64,000 nt of DNA from Pectobacterium brasiliense. Lineage in GTDB: Bacteria > Pseudomonadota > Gammaproteobacteria > Enterobacterales > Enterobacteriaceae. The stretch spans positions 868,001-932,000 of the forward strand of contig NZ_JACGFN010000001.1 of the NCBI RefSeq assembly GCF_016950255.1, read 5' to 3'. The position numbers and the translations under genes are program-made. The notes under the pieces were generated by a model, which saw nothing but the letters and a program-made list of their open reading frames with translations, did not search any database and was not told the origin of the DNA. Shown piece by piece: positions 9,382-17,501 of this stretch (position 1 is the first letter of the stretch; every line of letters begins with the position of its first letter).

Positions 9382-9409
9382 GCATTACTGTTTTTTTATA
9401 CAGTAATGC
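9382..9409 (-). promoter_or_regulatory. LexA (SOS) operator of the carocin gene
   Basis: Perfect 10-bp arms GCATTACTGT / ACAGTAATGC separated by 8 A/T bases; the core (9388-9403) is CTGT-N8-ACAG, the exact LexA consensus spacing. On the minus strand TATAAT (9416-9411) lies just upstream, so LexA would sit over the transcription start, as at colicin promoters. Confidence 0.9.
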
Positions 9410-9416
9410 AATTATA

Positions 9417-9828
9417 GAGGCTTCTCTGAACTAGCTAAAGCATTCGCCTAATTTCATAAACACAGTTAATAAACTGATTTTAAAAATCTATTTTATCAAT
9501 CTGTCCCTGAATGGTCTGCATCATCTGAGCATTCAGCGCGTCAACCTCCCGCGTCGTGTTCTCCATATCCTTTCACAATTCCCTTAGTTAGACCTGCACT
9601 GGAAGCGCTTCAATCTCAAATGAAAATCACGGGGAACAAGCGCGCAAAGGTGAGCAAAAAATTAGCTACTCTTTCTCATCCATCGGGTAATTCTGTTACC
9701 GCTGTAAAACGATCTGGCATTCGTCGCCGTAATCCGTACCATACACGCCATGATCGTGCAGACCGTGTTGGCGTCTGCGCTGAACCGTTTTCCATCCGCA
9801 ACGCCTTTTGCAACGAGCACAGATAAAA
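9417..9828. other. Spacer between the bacteriocin island and ttcA
   Basis: About 410 bases without a convincing gene. A 28-codon minus-strand frame (9480-9566) begins with an ATG two bases after AAAGG, but an in-frame stop sits just upstream and I recognise nothing in it. The 5' end of ttcA is the attachment site of the Rac prophage in E. coli, so this edge is a plausible site for past integration; no clear direct repeat is visible. Confidence 0.45.
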
Positions 9829-10764
9829 ATGTTAGAAAATCAACAAATTAACCAAAAACAGCAATACAATCTCAACAAATTGCAAAAGCGCCTGCGGCGT
9901 AACGTCGGCGAAGCTATCGCTGATTTCAATATGATCGAAGAAGGCGACCGCATCATGGTGTGCCTGTCCGGCGGGAAAGATAGCTTCACCATGCTGGAAA
10001 TTCTGCGCAATCTGCAACAGAGTGCGCCGATTAACTTTTCTCTGGTTGCGGTGAATCTGGATCAGAAGCAGCCGGGGTTCCCGGAGCACGTTCTGCCGCA
10101 ATACCTTGATAGCATTGGCGTGGAATACAAGATCGTCGAAGAAAATACCTACGGGATTGTGAAAGACAAGATTCCAGAAGGGAAAACCACCTGCTCACTG
10201 TGTTCACGCCTGCGCCGCGGGATTCTGTATCGTACCGCGACGGAGCTCGGCGCAACAAAAATCGCCTTGGGTCACCACCGCGACGATATCCTGCAAACGC
10301 TATTCCTGAATATGTTCTACGGCGGGAAACTGAAAGGCATGCCGCCGAAGCTGATGAGCGACGACGGTAAGCATATCGTCATCCGCCCTCTCGCCTACTG
10401 CCGTGAAAAAGATATCGAACGCTTTGCTGAAGCCCGTCAATATCCGATTATTCCGTGCAACCTGTGCGGGTCGCAGCCAAATCTGCAACGTCAGGTGATT
10501 AAAGACATGCTGCGCGACTGGGACAAACGCTATCCTGGCCGCATTGAGACCATGTTCAGCGCCATGCAGAACGTTGTGCCTTCTCATCTTGCCGATCATG
10601 CGCTGTTCGATTTTAAAGGTATTCGTCACGGTAGCGACGTGGTGGACGGTGGCGATCTGGCTTTTGACCGTGAAGAACTGCCGTTGCAGCCCGTTGGCTG
10701 GCAGCCGGAAGATGACGACGACGTGCCATCAGTGACCCGCCTTGACGTGCTGGAAATAAAATAA
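9829..10764 (+). CDS. ttcA: tRNA 2-thiocytidine-32 synthetase TtcA
   Basis: TtcA adds sulfur to cytidine 32 of several tRNAs, using ATP and an Fe-S cluster. The 311-residue protein has the ATP-binding PP-loop SGGKDS (47-52), the cluster cysteines C122 and C125 ([12 protein letters not shown]) and a third cysteine in [10 protein letters not shown] near 210. Length and sequence match E. coli TtcA (311). I chose the ATG at 9829 because homology begins with [19 protein letters not shown]; a frame-open ATG at 9808 lies upstream without homology. The ribosome site is weak. In E. coli, too, ttcA lies near fnrS and zntB. Confidence 0.96.
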   Translation: MLENQQINQKQQYNLNKLQKRLRRNVGEAIADFNMIEEGDRIMVCLSGGKDSFTMLEILRNLQQSAPINFSLVAVNLDQKQPGFPEHVLPQYLDSIGVEYKIVEENTYGIVKDKIPEGKTTCSLCSRLRRGILYRTATELGATKIALGHHRDDILQTLFLNMFYGGKLKGMPPKLMSDDGKHIVIRPLAYCREKDIERFAEARQYPIIPCNLCGSQPNLQRQVIKDMLRDWDKRYPGRIETMFSAMQNVVPSHLADHALFDFKGIRHGSDVVDGGDLAFDREELPLQPVGWQPEDDDDVPSVTRLDVLEIK

Positions 10765-10809
10765 GTGCGACATTCTCGTGAGGGAATGGTATTGCCGTAA
10801 AGAATAGAG

Positions 10810-10856
10810 ACACGGTGGTAAGAAGCAGCGGTTGCTGTTTCACCACCGTGTTTTTT
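10810..10856 (+). terminator. Rho-independent terminator of ttcA
   Basis: Stem ACACGGTGGT/ACCACCGTG(T) with an internal loop that can itself pair (AGCAGCGGTTGCTG), followed by six T at 10851-10856. Confidence 0.85.
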
Positions 10857-10885
10857 ATTGCCGTTTTCTGTTACGTAGAGTGCCG

Positions 10886-11062
10886 TTATCGGTCTTGCGG
10901 TGGTTCAATGACAGGTTCGTGTTCCGGCCCTGTCGGTGGCGGGTCAGGAATGGGCGGTGGATCGGGAAGCGGATGCGGTATCGGATCGTTCGGTATAATG
11001 GGAATCGGTTCAACCGGAACCGTGTCAGCTTGAAGATAATCCGTCGCGTCTTGAGTGAGCAT
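10886..11062 (-). CDS. Short proline-rich protein, function unknown
   Basis: A 58-codon frame with a strong ribosome site (GAGGAGG, then 5 bases to ATG). The product begins MLTQDATDYLQADTV and then becomes extremely proline-rich with repeated P-x-P units (PIPHPLPDPPPIPDPPPTG) and an acidic character, ending EPPQDR. It has no signal peptide or membrane segment. Repeated low-complexity coding with a strong Shine-Dalgarno argues for a real small protein, perhaps a flexible linker-like or binding peptide. The opposite strand has glycine-rich frames over the same bases, which I take as shadows. I do not recognise a family. Confidence 0.6.
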   Translation of the reverse strand: MLTQDATDYLQADTVPVEPIPIIPNDPIPHPLPDPPPIPDPPPTGPEHEPVIEPPQDR

Positions 11063-11180
11063 ATTTTCCTCCTCGGTGTTGGATAATGTTAAGGCAAATC
11101 CAGCTACTGAAGCAGTACAGACATGCGTTACGGCTGGTCAAACAACGCTAGCGCGTCTCTTTAAGCGTAGTAAGCTAATG

Positions 11181-11286
11181 AATAAAATGCCAAAGGCATT
11201 TTATAACGTCGCTTGCGACGGCCCGAAGGGTATGGCGCGTTAGCCCACCATAATAAAATGCCAAAGGCATTTTACAACGTCGCTTG
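11181..11286. repeat. 71-bp-spaced direct repeat carrying a hairpin
   Basis: Two 35-base copies (11181-11215 and 11252-11286), 34 of 35 identical, each containing the palindrome AAAATGCC-AAA-GGCATTTT followed by A(T/C)AACGTCGCTTG. The sequence after each copy is also related (GCGACGGCCCGAAGGGT versus GAAGGGTGACGG), as if a tandem unit had partly decayed. It lies between the proline-rich ORF and fnrS. Confidence 0.7.
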
Positions 11287-11318
11287 AAGGGTGACGGAAA
11301 AGGTCAGGATCGAGGGGC

Positions 11319-11438
11319 AAAAAAAAGCCGACAAAACTGTCGGCATGGTGTGAATCAATTGTGCTATGCAGTAATTCAAAAAAGGAAGTAAGACAATATG
11401 GAGCGCAACGCCCATCGCTTGACGTTGCATTCACCTGC
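11319..11438 (-). ncRNA. fnrS: Small RNA FnrS
   Basis: The minus strand from 11438 starts GCAGGTGAATGCAACGTCAA and continues through a segment that matches my recollection of E. coli FnrS almost base for base, ending in the terminator stem GCCGACA-GTTT-TGTCGGC plus eight T (11319-11326). FnrS is an Hfq-dependent sRNA induced under anaerobiosis by FNR and ArcA that represses mRNAs for aerobic functions. Its location between zntB and ttcA corresponds to the E. coli locus. A 64-codon frame overlapping it is not considered a gene. Confidence 0.93.
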
Positions 11439-11473
11439 GGGAATGATAGTGCCGCACAATAGGGTAAAAAATG

Positions 11474-11487
11474 TTGATATCGCTCAA
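11474..11487 (-). promoter_or_regulatory. FNR-binding site of fnrS
   Basis: TTGAG-CGAT-ATCAA on the minus strand (consensus TTGAT-N4-ATCAA), centred about 42 bases before the predicted FnrS start, the class II activation position. TATCAT (11448-11443) is the likely -10 box. Confidence 0.85.
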
Positions 11488-11555
11488 TTTACGCGTGGTT
11501 TTTTAGCCGTTCACAACAGTTTGTGATTATCTGCGCATCCACTCACCGTAAGTCG

Positions 11556-12539
11556 TTATAGCCATTTACTGCGTTTTAACCACCATGCAACGCCGCCTAC
11601 CAATATCACCAACATCAGGCAGAACGTGAAAAAACCAAACGGTGCATCGCCGCCGGGAATTCCCCCTAAGTTGACGCCAAATAAGCCGGTTAAGAACGTC
11701 GTCGGCAGGAAAACCATCGCCAAAAGCGACATCGTATAGGTACGGCGGTTCATCGCTTCGGTCATCAACGCGGTGATTTCATCCGACAGTACCGTGGTGC
11801 GCGCAATACTGGCATCCAAATCCTCCAGCCCGCGCCCTAATCGATCGGCAATTTCCTGCATTCTGCGGCGATCGTCATCCTGCATCCAGGGCAGTTTCTC
11901 GCCGGAAATCCGCGAGAATACATCGCGCTGTGGCGTCATATAGCGACGTAATACGATAAGCTGTTTACGAATCAGCGCCAGCTCGCCACGCGGCGGAATT
12001 TTTTGCTCCAGCAAATCCTCTTCCAGATCGATGATTTTCTCATGCAAATCATCAATAAACTCGCTGGTATGATCGGTCAACGATTCCGCGATAGAGACCA
12101 GCCAGCTTCCGCTATCCGTCGGGCCATTGCCTTCTTTCAGGTCGGTGAGAATCTCGTCGATAGCCAGAATCTTACGGCGTCGGGTAGAAATAATCAGTTT
12201 GTCGGTAATGAATACCCGAACGGCCACCAGTTGATCCGGCCGCGCATTGGCATTTAGGTTAATGCTGCGCAGCGTGATCAGTGTACCTTCACCCAAACGC
12301 GTGACTCTGGGACGAACGCTTTCCCCCGCCAACGCATTGCGTACGCTATCCGGCACCAGCATTGTTTTATTCAACCAGCGCACGCTGGCAGGCAAGGTTG
12401 AATCCAGATGTAACCAGCAGGGTTTCTCGCTGTTAACCACATCCTGCTCACCAATCGGAGTCACGCCCCCCTTTCCATCCAACTGATACGCATGAACCGC
12501 ACCGCTGTGTTGCAACTCTTTTCCTGCCAAGGATTCCAC
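11556..12539 (-). CDS. zntB: Zinc transporter ZntB (CorA superfamily)
   Basis: ZntB is an inner-membrane pentameric zinc transporter of the CorA family. The 327-residue protein has a large N-terminal cytoplasmic domain, a long alpha-helical stretch (about 150-260), and two C-terminal membrane helices. The first helix ends in the family signature [10 protein letters not shown], and the second ends WWLKRSKWL, as in E. coli. The start is GTG at 12539, with GGAGG six bases upstream. It is the nearest gene upstream of fnrS on the same strand. Regulation is not evident from the sequence. Confidence 0.96.
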   Translation of the reverse strand: MESLAGKELQHSGAVHAYQLDGKGGVTPIGEQDVVNSEKPCWLHLDSTLPASVRWLNKTMLVPDSVRNALAGESVRPRVTRLGEGTLITLRSINLNANARPDQLVAVRVFITDKLIISTRRRKILAIDEILTDLKEGNGPTDSGSWLVSIAESLTDHTSEFIDDLHEKIIDLEEDLLEQKIPPRGELALIRKQLIVLRRYMTPQRDVFSRISGEKLPWMQDDDRRRMQEIADRLGRGLEDLDASIARTTVLSDEITALMTEAMNRRTYTMSLLAMVFLPTTFLTGLFGVNLGGIPGGDAPFGFFTFCLMLVILVGGVAWWLKRSKWL

Positions 12540-12662
12540 GTCTTGCCTCCAACGGTTTTGCTATCAGTTCTGTTGCTATCAGTGTTGTACTCTGCCAGAA
12601 GGAGCGACCATCACGATCGCCCCTACTTTATTGCCACATCATTCGATGTATTACTACAGTAC

Positions 12663-14279
12663 TTAATGCTTTTCGATGTAAAGCATGTGGCTGTATGCCA
12701 CGTCTTCCGGGTTAGTAATCGGATAGCCCTTCACCCACGGTTTGATCAAGCGCCCGTTGGTGTATTGATAGATCGGCGCAATCGGTGCTTCATCCATCAA
12801 AATCTGCTCTGCCCGGTTGTAGTCCGCATTCAACGCCTGCGGGTTAGTCTGATTACCCGCTTCATCCAGGACACGATCGTAATTCGCATTTTTAAAGCGC
12901 GCGATATTCCCGCTGTGGTGCGACGCCAGCAACGAAAGGAATGTCGATGGTTCGTTGTAGTCACCGACCCAGGACGCTCGCACGACATCAAAATTGCCGC
13001 TGTTGCGGCTGTCGATATAGGTTTGCCACTCTTGGTTGGACAGACGCACGTCTACGCCCAATGTCTTCTTCCACATGGAGGCCACGGCAATCGCGATCTT
13101 CTGGTGGCTTTCCGACGTGTTGTACAGCAGCGATAATTTCAGCGGATTATTGGGGCCGTAACCCGCCGCTGCCATCAGCGCTTTTGCCTGCGCGTCCAGT
13201 TCATCCTGAGAATACTGCTGCAACAGGCTTTCCGTCGGTTTGAAGCCCGCGGTGACATCCGGCGTAAAGTGCCAGGCCGGCTTTTCCCCCGTGCCCAATA
13301 CTTTTTCCGCAATCACTTTACGATCGATGGCGTAAGACAGCGCTTTTCGCACTCGTACGTCATTGGTCGGCGCACGCTGCGTGTTAAACGCGTAATAATA
13401 GGTGCCAAGCTGATCTGGCGTATAAACCTGGCCGGGCAAGTCTTTCAGCAGCTTCTGGTACAGGTTTTTAGGAAACGACTCAGTGATATCGATATCCCCA
13501 GACAGGTAGCGCTTCGTCGCGTTCGATTCCTGATTGATCGGAACAAAGGTCACCTTTGTCAGGCGCGTGTGGGCGTTATCCCAATAATATGGATTCTGCG
13601 TGAGCACCAGCTTCTCATTGACGACGCGCTGATCCAGCTTAAACGCGCCATTGCCAATCAGATTGCCCGGTTTCGTCCAGTCGTTGCCGAATTTTTCTAT
13701 CGTGGCCTGATGCACCGGGAACAGGCTGAAATTTGCCGTCAGGCTGACAAAATAAGGTACGGGCTTGCTGAGCTGCACTTTCAGCGTGTGATCATTGACG
13801 GCCGTCACGCCAAGCTGATCGACGGGCAGCTTGCCCGCGAGAATCTGCTCGGCATTCTGAATCCCCGCCAGTCGAGCAAACCAGGCGAACGGCGAGCTGT
13901 TTTCAGGGTTGACCAAGCGACGCCAGCTGTAGACAAAATCCTTTGCCGTAACGGGTTCACCGTTAGACCAGCGGGCATTATCACGCAGGGTAAAGATAAA
14001 CGTGCGGTTATCGGTCGTCTGCCAGCGCAGCGCTACACCCGGGACCAGGTTCCCTTTCGCGTCCTGATTGACCAGCCCTTCAAACAGATCGCGTGCCACC
14101 TGAGCTTCGGGCAACCCTACCGCTTTTATCGGATCGAGAGAAGCGGGTTCATCTTTAATGTGACGAACGATTTCTTGCTTCTCAGCCAGAACCGTTCCCG
14201 CCGGAACCTGCGCCGCGACGGCATTGCCCGTCATGGCCGCCATCAACGCGGCATAAAATGCAGAATATCCATAGTGCAT
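12663..14279 (-). CDS. mppA: Murein tripeptide-binding protein MppA
   Basis: A periplasmic solute-binding protein of the OppA family that captures L-Ala-gamma-D-Glu-meso-DAP released by cell-wall turnover and feeds it to the Opp permease. Length 538 (E. coli 537). An N-terminal signal peptide ends near AVAA; the family motif of peptide-binding proteins appears as LRDNARWSNGEPVTAKDFVYSWRRLV. Long identical stretches with MppA (WHFTPDVTAGF, ASMWKKTLGVDVRL, APIYQYTNGRLIKPW) distinguish it from OppA. It is divergent from mpaA, which acts on the same peptide, a functional pairing also seen in E. coli. Confidence 0.93.
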   Translation of the reverse strand: MHYGYSAFYAALMAAMTGNAVAAQVPAGTVLAEKQEIVRHIKDEPASLDPIKAVGLPEAQVARDLFEGLVNQDAKGNLVPGVALRWQTTDNRTFIFTLRDNARWSNGEPVTAKDFVYSWRRLVNPENSSPFAWFARLAGIQNAEQILAGKLPVDQLGVTAVNDHTLKVQLSKPVPYFVSLTANFSLFPVHQATIEKFGNDWTKPGNLIGNGAFKLDQRVVNEKLVLTQNPYYWDNAHTRLTKVTFVPINQESNATKRYLSGDIDITESFPKNLYQKLLKDLPGQVYTPDQLGTYYYAFNTQRAPTNDVRVRKALSYAIDRKVIAEKVLGTGEKPAWHFTPDVTAGFKPTESLLQQYSQDELDAQAKALMAAAGYGPNNPLKLSLLYNTSESHQKIAIAVASMWKKTLGVDVRLSNQEWQTYIDSRNSGNFDVVRASWVGDYNEPSTFLSLLASHHSGNIARFKNANYDRVLDEAGNQTNPQALNADYNRAEQILMDEAPIAPIYQYTNGRLIKPWVKGYPITNPEDVAYSHMLYIEKH

Positions 14280-14444
14280 GATGATTTGACCTGAAAGCTT
14301 AATGAATTGATTGAAGAATATAATAGTCAGAAATCAGCGCTATCATCCAGCGATACCCCCGCAATTTGTCAGCCCACATCGCCGTTTGCGTCTCCGGGCC
14401 GATTTTTTTATGATGAAATGCATAGGTAACCACAAGGCGACAAC

Positions 14445-15164
14445 ATGGAAAACCCGATCATTCCTCTTCAGGCGCGCCAGCAACGAGGCAATTTACCTTC
14501 GCTGGGCGAACCGTATGGGAAATCGCTGCTGGGCGCACCGCTGCTGTATTTCCCAGCCGAATTAGCTCCCTCAGAGAGCGGGCTGATTATTGCCGGAACA
14601 CACGGCGATGAAACCGCAGCAGTCGTGGCGCTTTCCTGCGCGCTGCGTACCCTTTTTTCAGGCCAGCGCCGCCATCACGTGATTCTTGCGGTGAACCCGG
14701 ATGGCTGTCAGTTGGGCCTGCGTGCCAACGCTAACGGTGTCGATCTCAATCGCAATTTCCCGGCCAGTAACTGGCAACCGGGGAAGACGGTCTACCGCTG
14801 GAATAGCACCGCAGATGAACGCGATGTCGAGCTATCCACGGGCGAAACCGCAGGTTCGGAGCCAGAAACAAAAGCCCTTTGCACGCTGATTGAGAAACTT
14901 AATCCTCACTGGGTTGTCTCTTTTCATGAGCCACTCGCGTGTATTGAAGATCCACATCATTCCGAACTCGGTCGCTGGTTGGCGCAGCAGTGCGAACTGC
15001 CGTTAGTATCGAGTATCGGTTATGACACGCCTGGCTCTTTCGGAAGTTGGTGCGCCGATCGTTCGCTTCATTGCATTACCGCTGAGCTTCCACCAATCTC
15101 GGCAGATGCCGCCAGCGAATGCTACCTGAAAGCGATGGTGGCGTTGCTAAGCCAGCAATTTTAA
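14445..15164 (+). CDS. mpaA: Murein peptide amidase A
   Basis: MpaA is a cytoplasmic zinc carboxypeptidase of family M14 that cuts the gamma-D-Glu-meso-DAP bond of murein tripeptide, so that its parts can be reused. The 239-residue protein has the zinc motif GTHGDE (H53, E56), the substrate-binding DLNRNFP segment, and a third ligand His in WVVSFHEPLACIEDP. AAGG lies 8 bases before the ATG. It faces mppA and is followed in the same direction by tpx after 79 bases. Confidence 0.95.
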   Translation: MENPIIPLQARQQRGNLPSLGEPYGKSLLGAPLLYFPAELAPSESGLIIAGTHGDETAAVVALSCALRTLFSGQRRHHVILAVNPDGCQLGLRANANGVDLNRNFPASNWQPGKTVYRWNSTADERDVELSTGETAGSEPETKALCTLIEKLNPHWVVSFHEPLACIEDPHHSELGRWLAQQCELPLVSSIGYDTPGSFGSWCADRSLHCITAELPPISADAASECYLKAMVALLSQQF

Positions 15165-15243
15165 TCGTAATTTTTATACCAATGTTGCTAATGTTGCCCT
15201 AAACTGAGCAGCGTGTTAATCACCTGTAATTAAGGACGCAAAC

Positions 15244-15747
15244 ATGTCACAGAACGTACATTTTCAAGGCAATCCTGTGCCAGTAGCAGGGTCATTCCCA
15301 GCCAAAGGAAGCAAAGCCCCAGCATTTACTCTGGTGGCTAAAGATCTGTCCGATACCCCGCTGAGCAACTATGCTGGCAAGCGCAAAATCCTGAACATTT
15401 TCCCAAGCATCGATACCGGTGTTTGTGCCGCGTCCGTGCGCAAATTCAACCAACTGGGTTCTGAACTGGATAACACCGTTGTTCTGTGTATCTCTTCCGA
15501 TCTGCCGTTCGCGCAGTCCCGTTTTTGCGGTGCGGAAGGCCTGAACAACGTCGTTGTGCTGTCTACCCTGCGTGGCGGTGAGTTCAAAGAAAGCTACGGT
15601 GTGGCGATTGCCGATGGCGCACTAAAAGGTCTGACTGCTCGTGCGGTTGTTGTACTGGATGAAAACGACAACGTTCTGCATAGTGAACTGGTGAACGAAA
15701 TCACCACTGAACCAGACTACGACGCAGCACTGGCTGTACTGAAATAA
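15244..15747 (+). CDS. tpx: Lipid hydroperoxide peroxidase / thiol peroxidase Tpx
   Basis: Tpx is an atypical 2-Cys peroxiredoxin that reduces alkyl and lipid hydroperoxides using thioredoxin. The 167-residue protein carries the peroxidatic C61 in [16 protein letters not shown], the resolving C95 in [10 protein letters not shown], and the additional C82. It is near-identical in length to the E. coli enzyme (168). GGACG precedes the ATG. A strong terminator is shared with the convergent tyrR gene. Confidence 0.97.
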   Translation: MSQNVHFQGNPVPVAGSFPAKGSKAPAFTLVAKDLSDTPLSNYAGKRKILNIFPSIDTGVCAASVRKFNQLGSELDNTVVLCISSDLPFAQSRFCGAEGLNNVVVLSTLRGGEFKESYGVAIADGALKGLTARAVVVLDENDNVLHSELVNEITTEPDYDAALAVLK

Positions 15748-15764
15748 GCTACTGACCTTACATG

Positions 15765-15792
15765 AAAAACGGCTGCGCAAGCAGCCGTTTTG
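15765..15792. terminator. Bidirectional terminator between tpx and tyrR
   Basis: Symmetric hairpin AAAACGGCTGC-GCAA-GCAGCCGTTTT with A tract on the left and T tract on the right, so it works for both convergent genes. Confidence 0.9.
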
Positions 15793-15796
15793 TTAT

Positions 15797-17365
15797 TTAC
15801 TCTTCGTCATCCCCTGCCGATTTGCGTTGGCTGAGTCCATATTCCCGCAGTTTGTTGGCTATCGCCGTGTGCGATACGCCTAACCGTTTCGCCAGTTTAC
15901 GTGTGCTTGGATAAGATTGATAAAGGCGGGTCAGCACAGAACGCTCGAAGCGTTTGTTGATGTCGTCCAGCGAGCCATCAAGCAGGGTTTCATCTTGCGG
16001 GGCATCAATCGAAAACGCCGGGAGATCGATGTCCTGCATATGCAGTTCGTTACCTTCCAACCGCGTCAGTGCGCGATAAATGGTATTTCGTAGCTGCCTA
16101 ACGTTACCCGGCCAGCCGTACTGCGGCAGGAAATGCTCCACATCTGCGGCCAGTTTGGGGCGAGGAATCCCCTGTTCGTCGGCAAAGCGCGCCACGAACA
16201 GCTCGGCCAGCGGCATAATATCCGCCGGACGCTCGCGCAGCGGCGGTAACGTCAGCGAGAGTACATTGAGGCGATAATAAAGATCTTCCCGGAACTCACC
16301 GCGCTGCACCAGCTCCAACAGGTTTTTCTTGGTCGCGCAAATCACCCGCACGTCGACATGGACTTCATGATCTTCACCGACGCGGCGGAATGTCCCGTCA
16401 TTCAGGAAACGCAGCAATTTAGTCTGCATCTGTGCCGACATTTCACCGACTTCATCCAGCAGAACCGAACCGCCGTTAGCTTGTTCGAAGAAGCCTTTTT
16501 TGCCTTCCTGCGCGTTGAGATACGCGCCGGGCGCATGGCCGAACAGCTCGCTCTCCATCACGTCATCGGGTAACGCCGCGCAGTTCAGCGCCAGGAAAGG
16601 ATTTTTGCCACGCGGCCCGCGCAGGTGGCAGGCTCGCGCCAGCATATCCTTCCCCGTCCCCGTATCGCCCACAATCAGCAGCGGCGCGTCCAGCATCGCT
16701 AATTTGCGCGCCTGCTCAATCACCTGACGCATTTTCGGGCTAACAGCCACGATATGATCGAACTCATGTTCATCATTCACGGCGAGGTTCTGCAACTGGC
16801 GGCCCATGCGAGCAGTCGATTTCAGCATCACCAGCGCGCCCGCCGTTGCCACTTTACCGGCATCATCTTCCAGACGGACGGGCGTCATTTCCAGCAAGAA
16901 ATCCTGACCGCGAATCACTACACGCTCCGCCACGACGGCGCTGCTCTTCTCCAGCCAACTGGCGAAATTGAAACCGGGGATCATGCTGCCAATCGTCAAG
17001 TCGCTGATGGTCTCTGCCGATTGTTCAAACAGCGCCAGCGCCGCGGGGTTAAACAGCTCCAGTTTTCCTTTCATATCCAGCGAGAATACGGGTTCAGGCA
17101 TCGATTCCAGCAGCGCATTCAACGCCCGATGCTCGCGCTCAGACGGCATGAACGCCACGGTACGCACATCGCTGACGCTGTCAATACGGCGGATTTCCGT
17201 CATCAGCAGACGGAAATCATCAAAATCGAGAGTGGCAAAATTGAGGTAGATACGACCAATAGACGCAATTTCAATGCCGCGTAAATCAATATTGCGTGAC
17301 GCAAGTAGATCCAACAGTTCACGGACCATACCAATGCGGTCTTCACAAATCACTTCCAGATGCAT
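15797..17365 (-). CDS. tyrR: Transcriptional regulator TyrR
   Basis: TyrR controls aromatic amino acid biosynthesis and transport genes in response to tyrosine, phenylalanine and tryptophan. Order: N-terminal ACT-like domain (MHLEVICEDRIGMVRELLDLL), PAS domain (about 80-190), AAA+ domain with Walker A GDTGTGKD near 237 and Walker B-like VLLDEVGEM, and a C-terminal helix-turn-helix (RKLAKRLGVSHTAIANKLREYG). Where sigma-54 activators have GAFTGA this protein reads GAYLNA, in line with TyrR acting at sigma-70 promoters. ATG at 17365 is preferred over TTG at 17368 because GAAGG lies about 9 bases upstream. Confidence 0.95.
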   Translation of the reverse strand: MHLEVICEDRIGMVRELLDLLASRNIDLRGIEIASIGRIYLNFATLDFDDFRLLMTEIRRIDSVSDVRTVAFMPSEREHRALNALLESMPEPVFSLDMKGKLELFNPAALALFEQSAETISDLTIGSMIPGFNFASWLEKSSAVVAERVVIRGQDFLLEMTPVRLEDDAGKVATAGALVMLKSTARMGRQLQNLAVNDEHEFDHIVAVSPKMRQVIEQARKLAMLDAPLLIVGDTGTGKDMLARACHLRGPRGKNPFLALNCAALPDDVMESELFGHAPGAYLNAQEGKKGFFEQANGGSVLLDEVGEMSAQMQTKLLRFLNDGTFRRVGEDHEVHVDVRVICATKKNLLELVQRGEFREDLYYRLNVLSLTLPPLRERPADIMPLAELFVARFADEQGIPRPKLAADVEHFLPQYGWPGNVRQLRNTIYRALTRLEGNELHMQDIDLPAFSIDAPQDETLLDGSLDDINKRFERSVLTRLYQSYPSTRKLAKRLGVSHTAIANKLREYGLSQRKSAGDDEE

Positions 17366-17501
17366 CAACGGCTACCTTCTTCAAGAGACACGATATGGCT
17401 ATTGCTACTGATAATACCCTTTCGTTTGCACCGGATGAAGTAAGGTGGCAGCAAAAGTTGACACATCTGTACGTTTTTTCCACGTCAATGACGAAACGGG
17501 G

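Noticed and set aside
9480..9566. 28-codon minus-strand ORF (MENTTREVDALNAQMM...) with AAAGG close to its ATG
   Set aside because: In-frame stop just upstream, spacing too tight, no recognisable family; may be a remnant. Not listed as a gene.
9620..9826. 68-codon plus-strand frame ahead of ttcA
   Set aside because: Basic, low-quality composition, no ribosome site and no homology recognised; overlaps the ttcA leader.
10815..11086. Glycine-rich plus-strand frames opposite the proline-rich ORF
   Set aside because: They are the complement of proline codons and lack ribosome sites; the minus-strand frame has GAGGAGG at good spacing.
11240..11434. 64-codon minus-strand frame overlapping FnrS
   Set aside because: The DNA is explained by the FnrS sRNA and its terminator.
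12492..14294. Long plus-strand frames opposite mppA and zntB
   Set aside because: Antisense shadows of well-supported genes.
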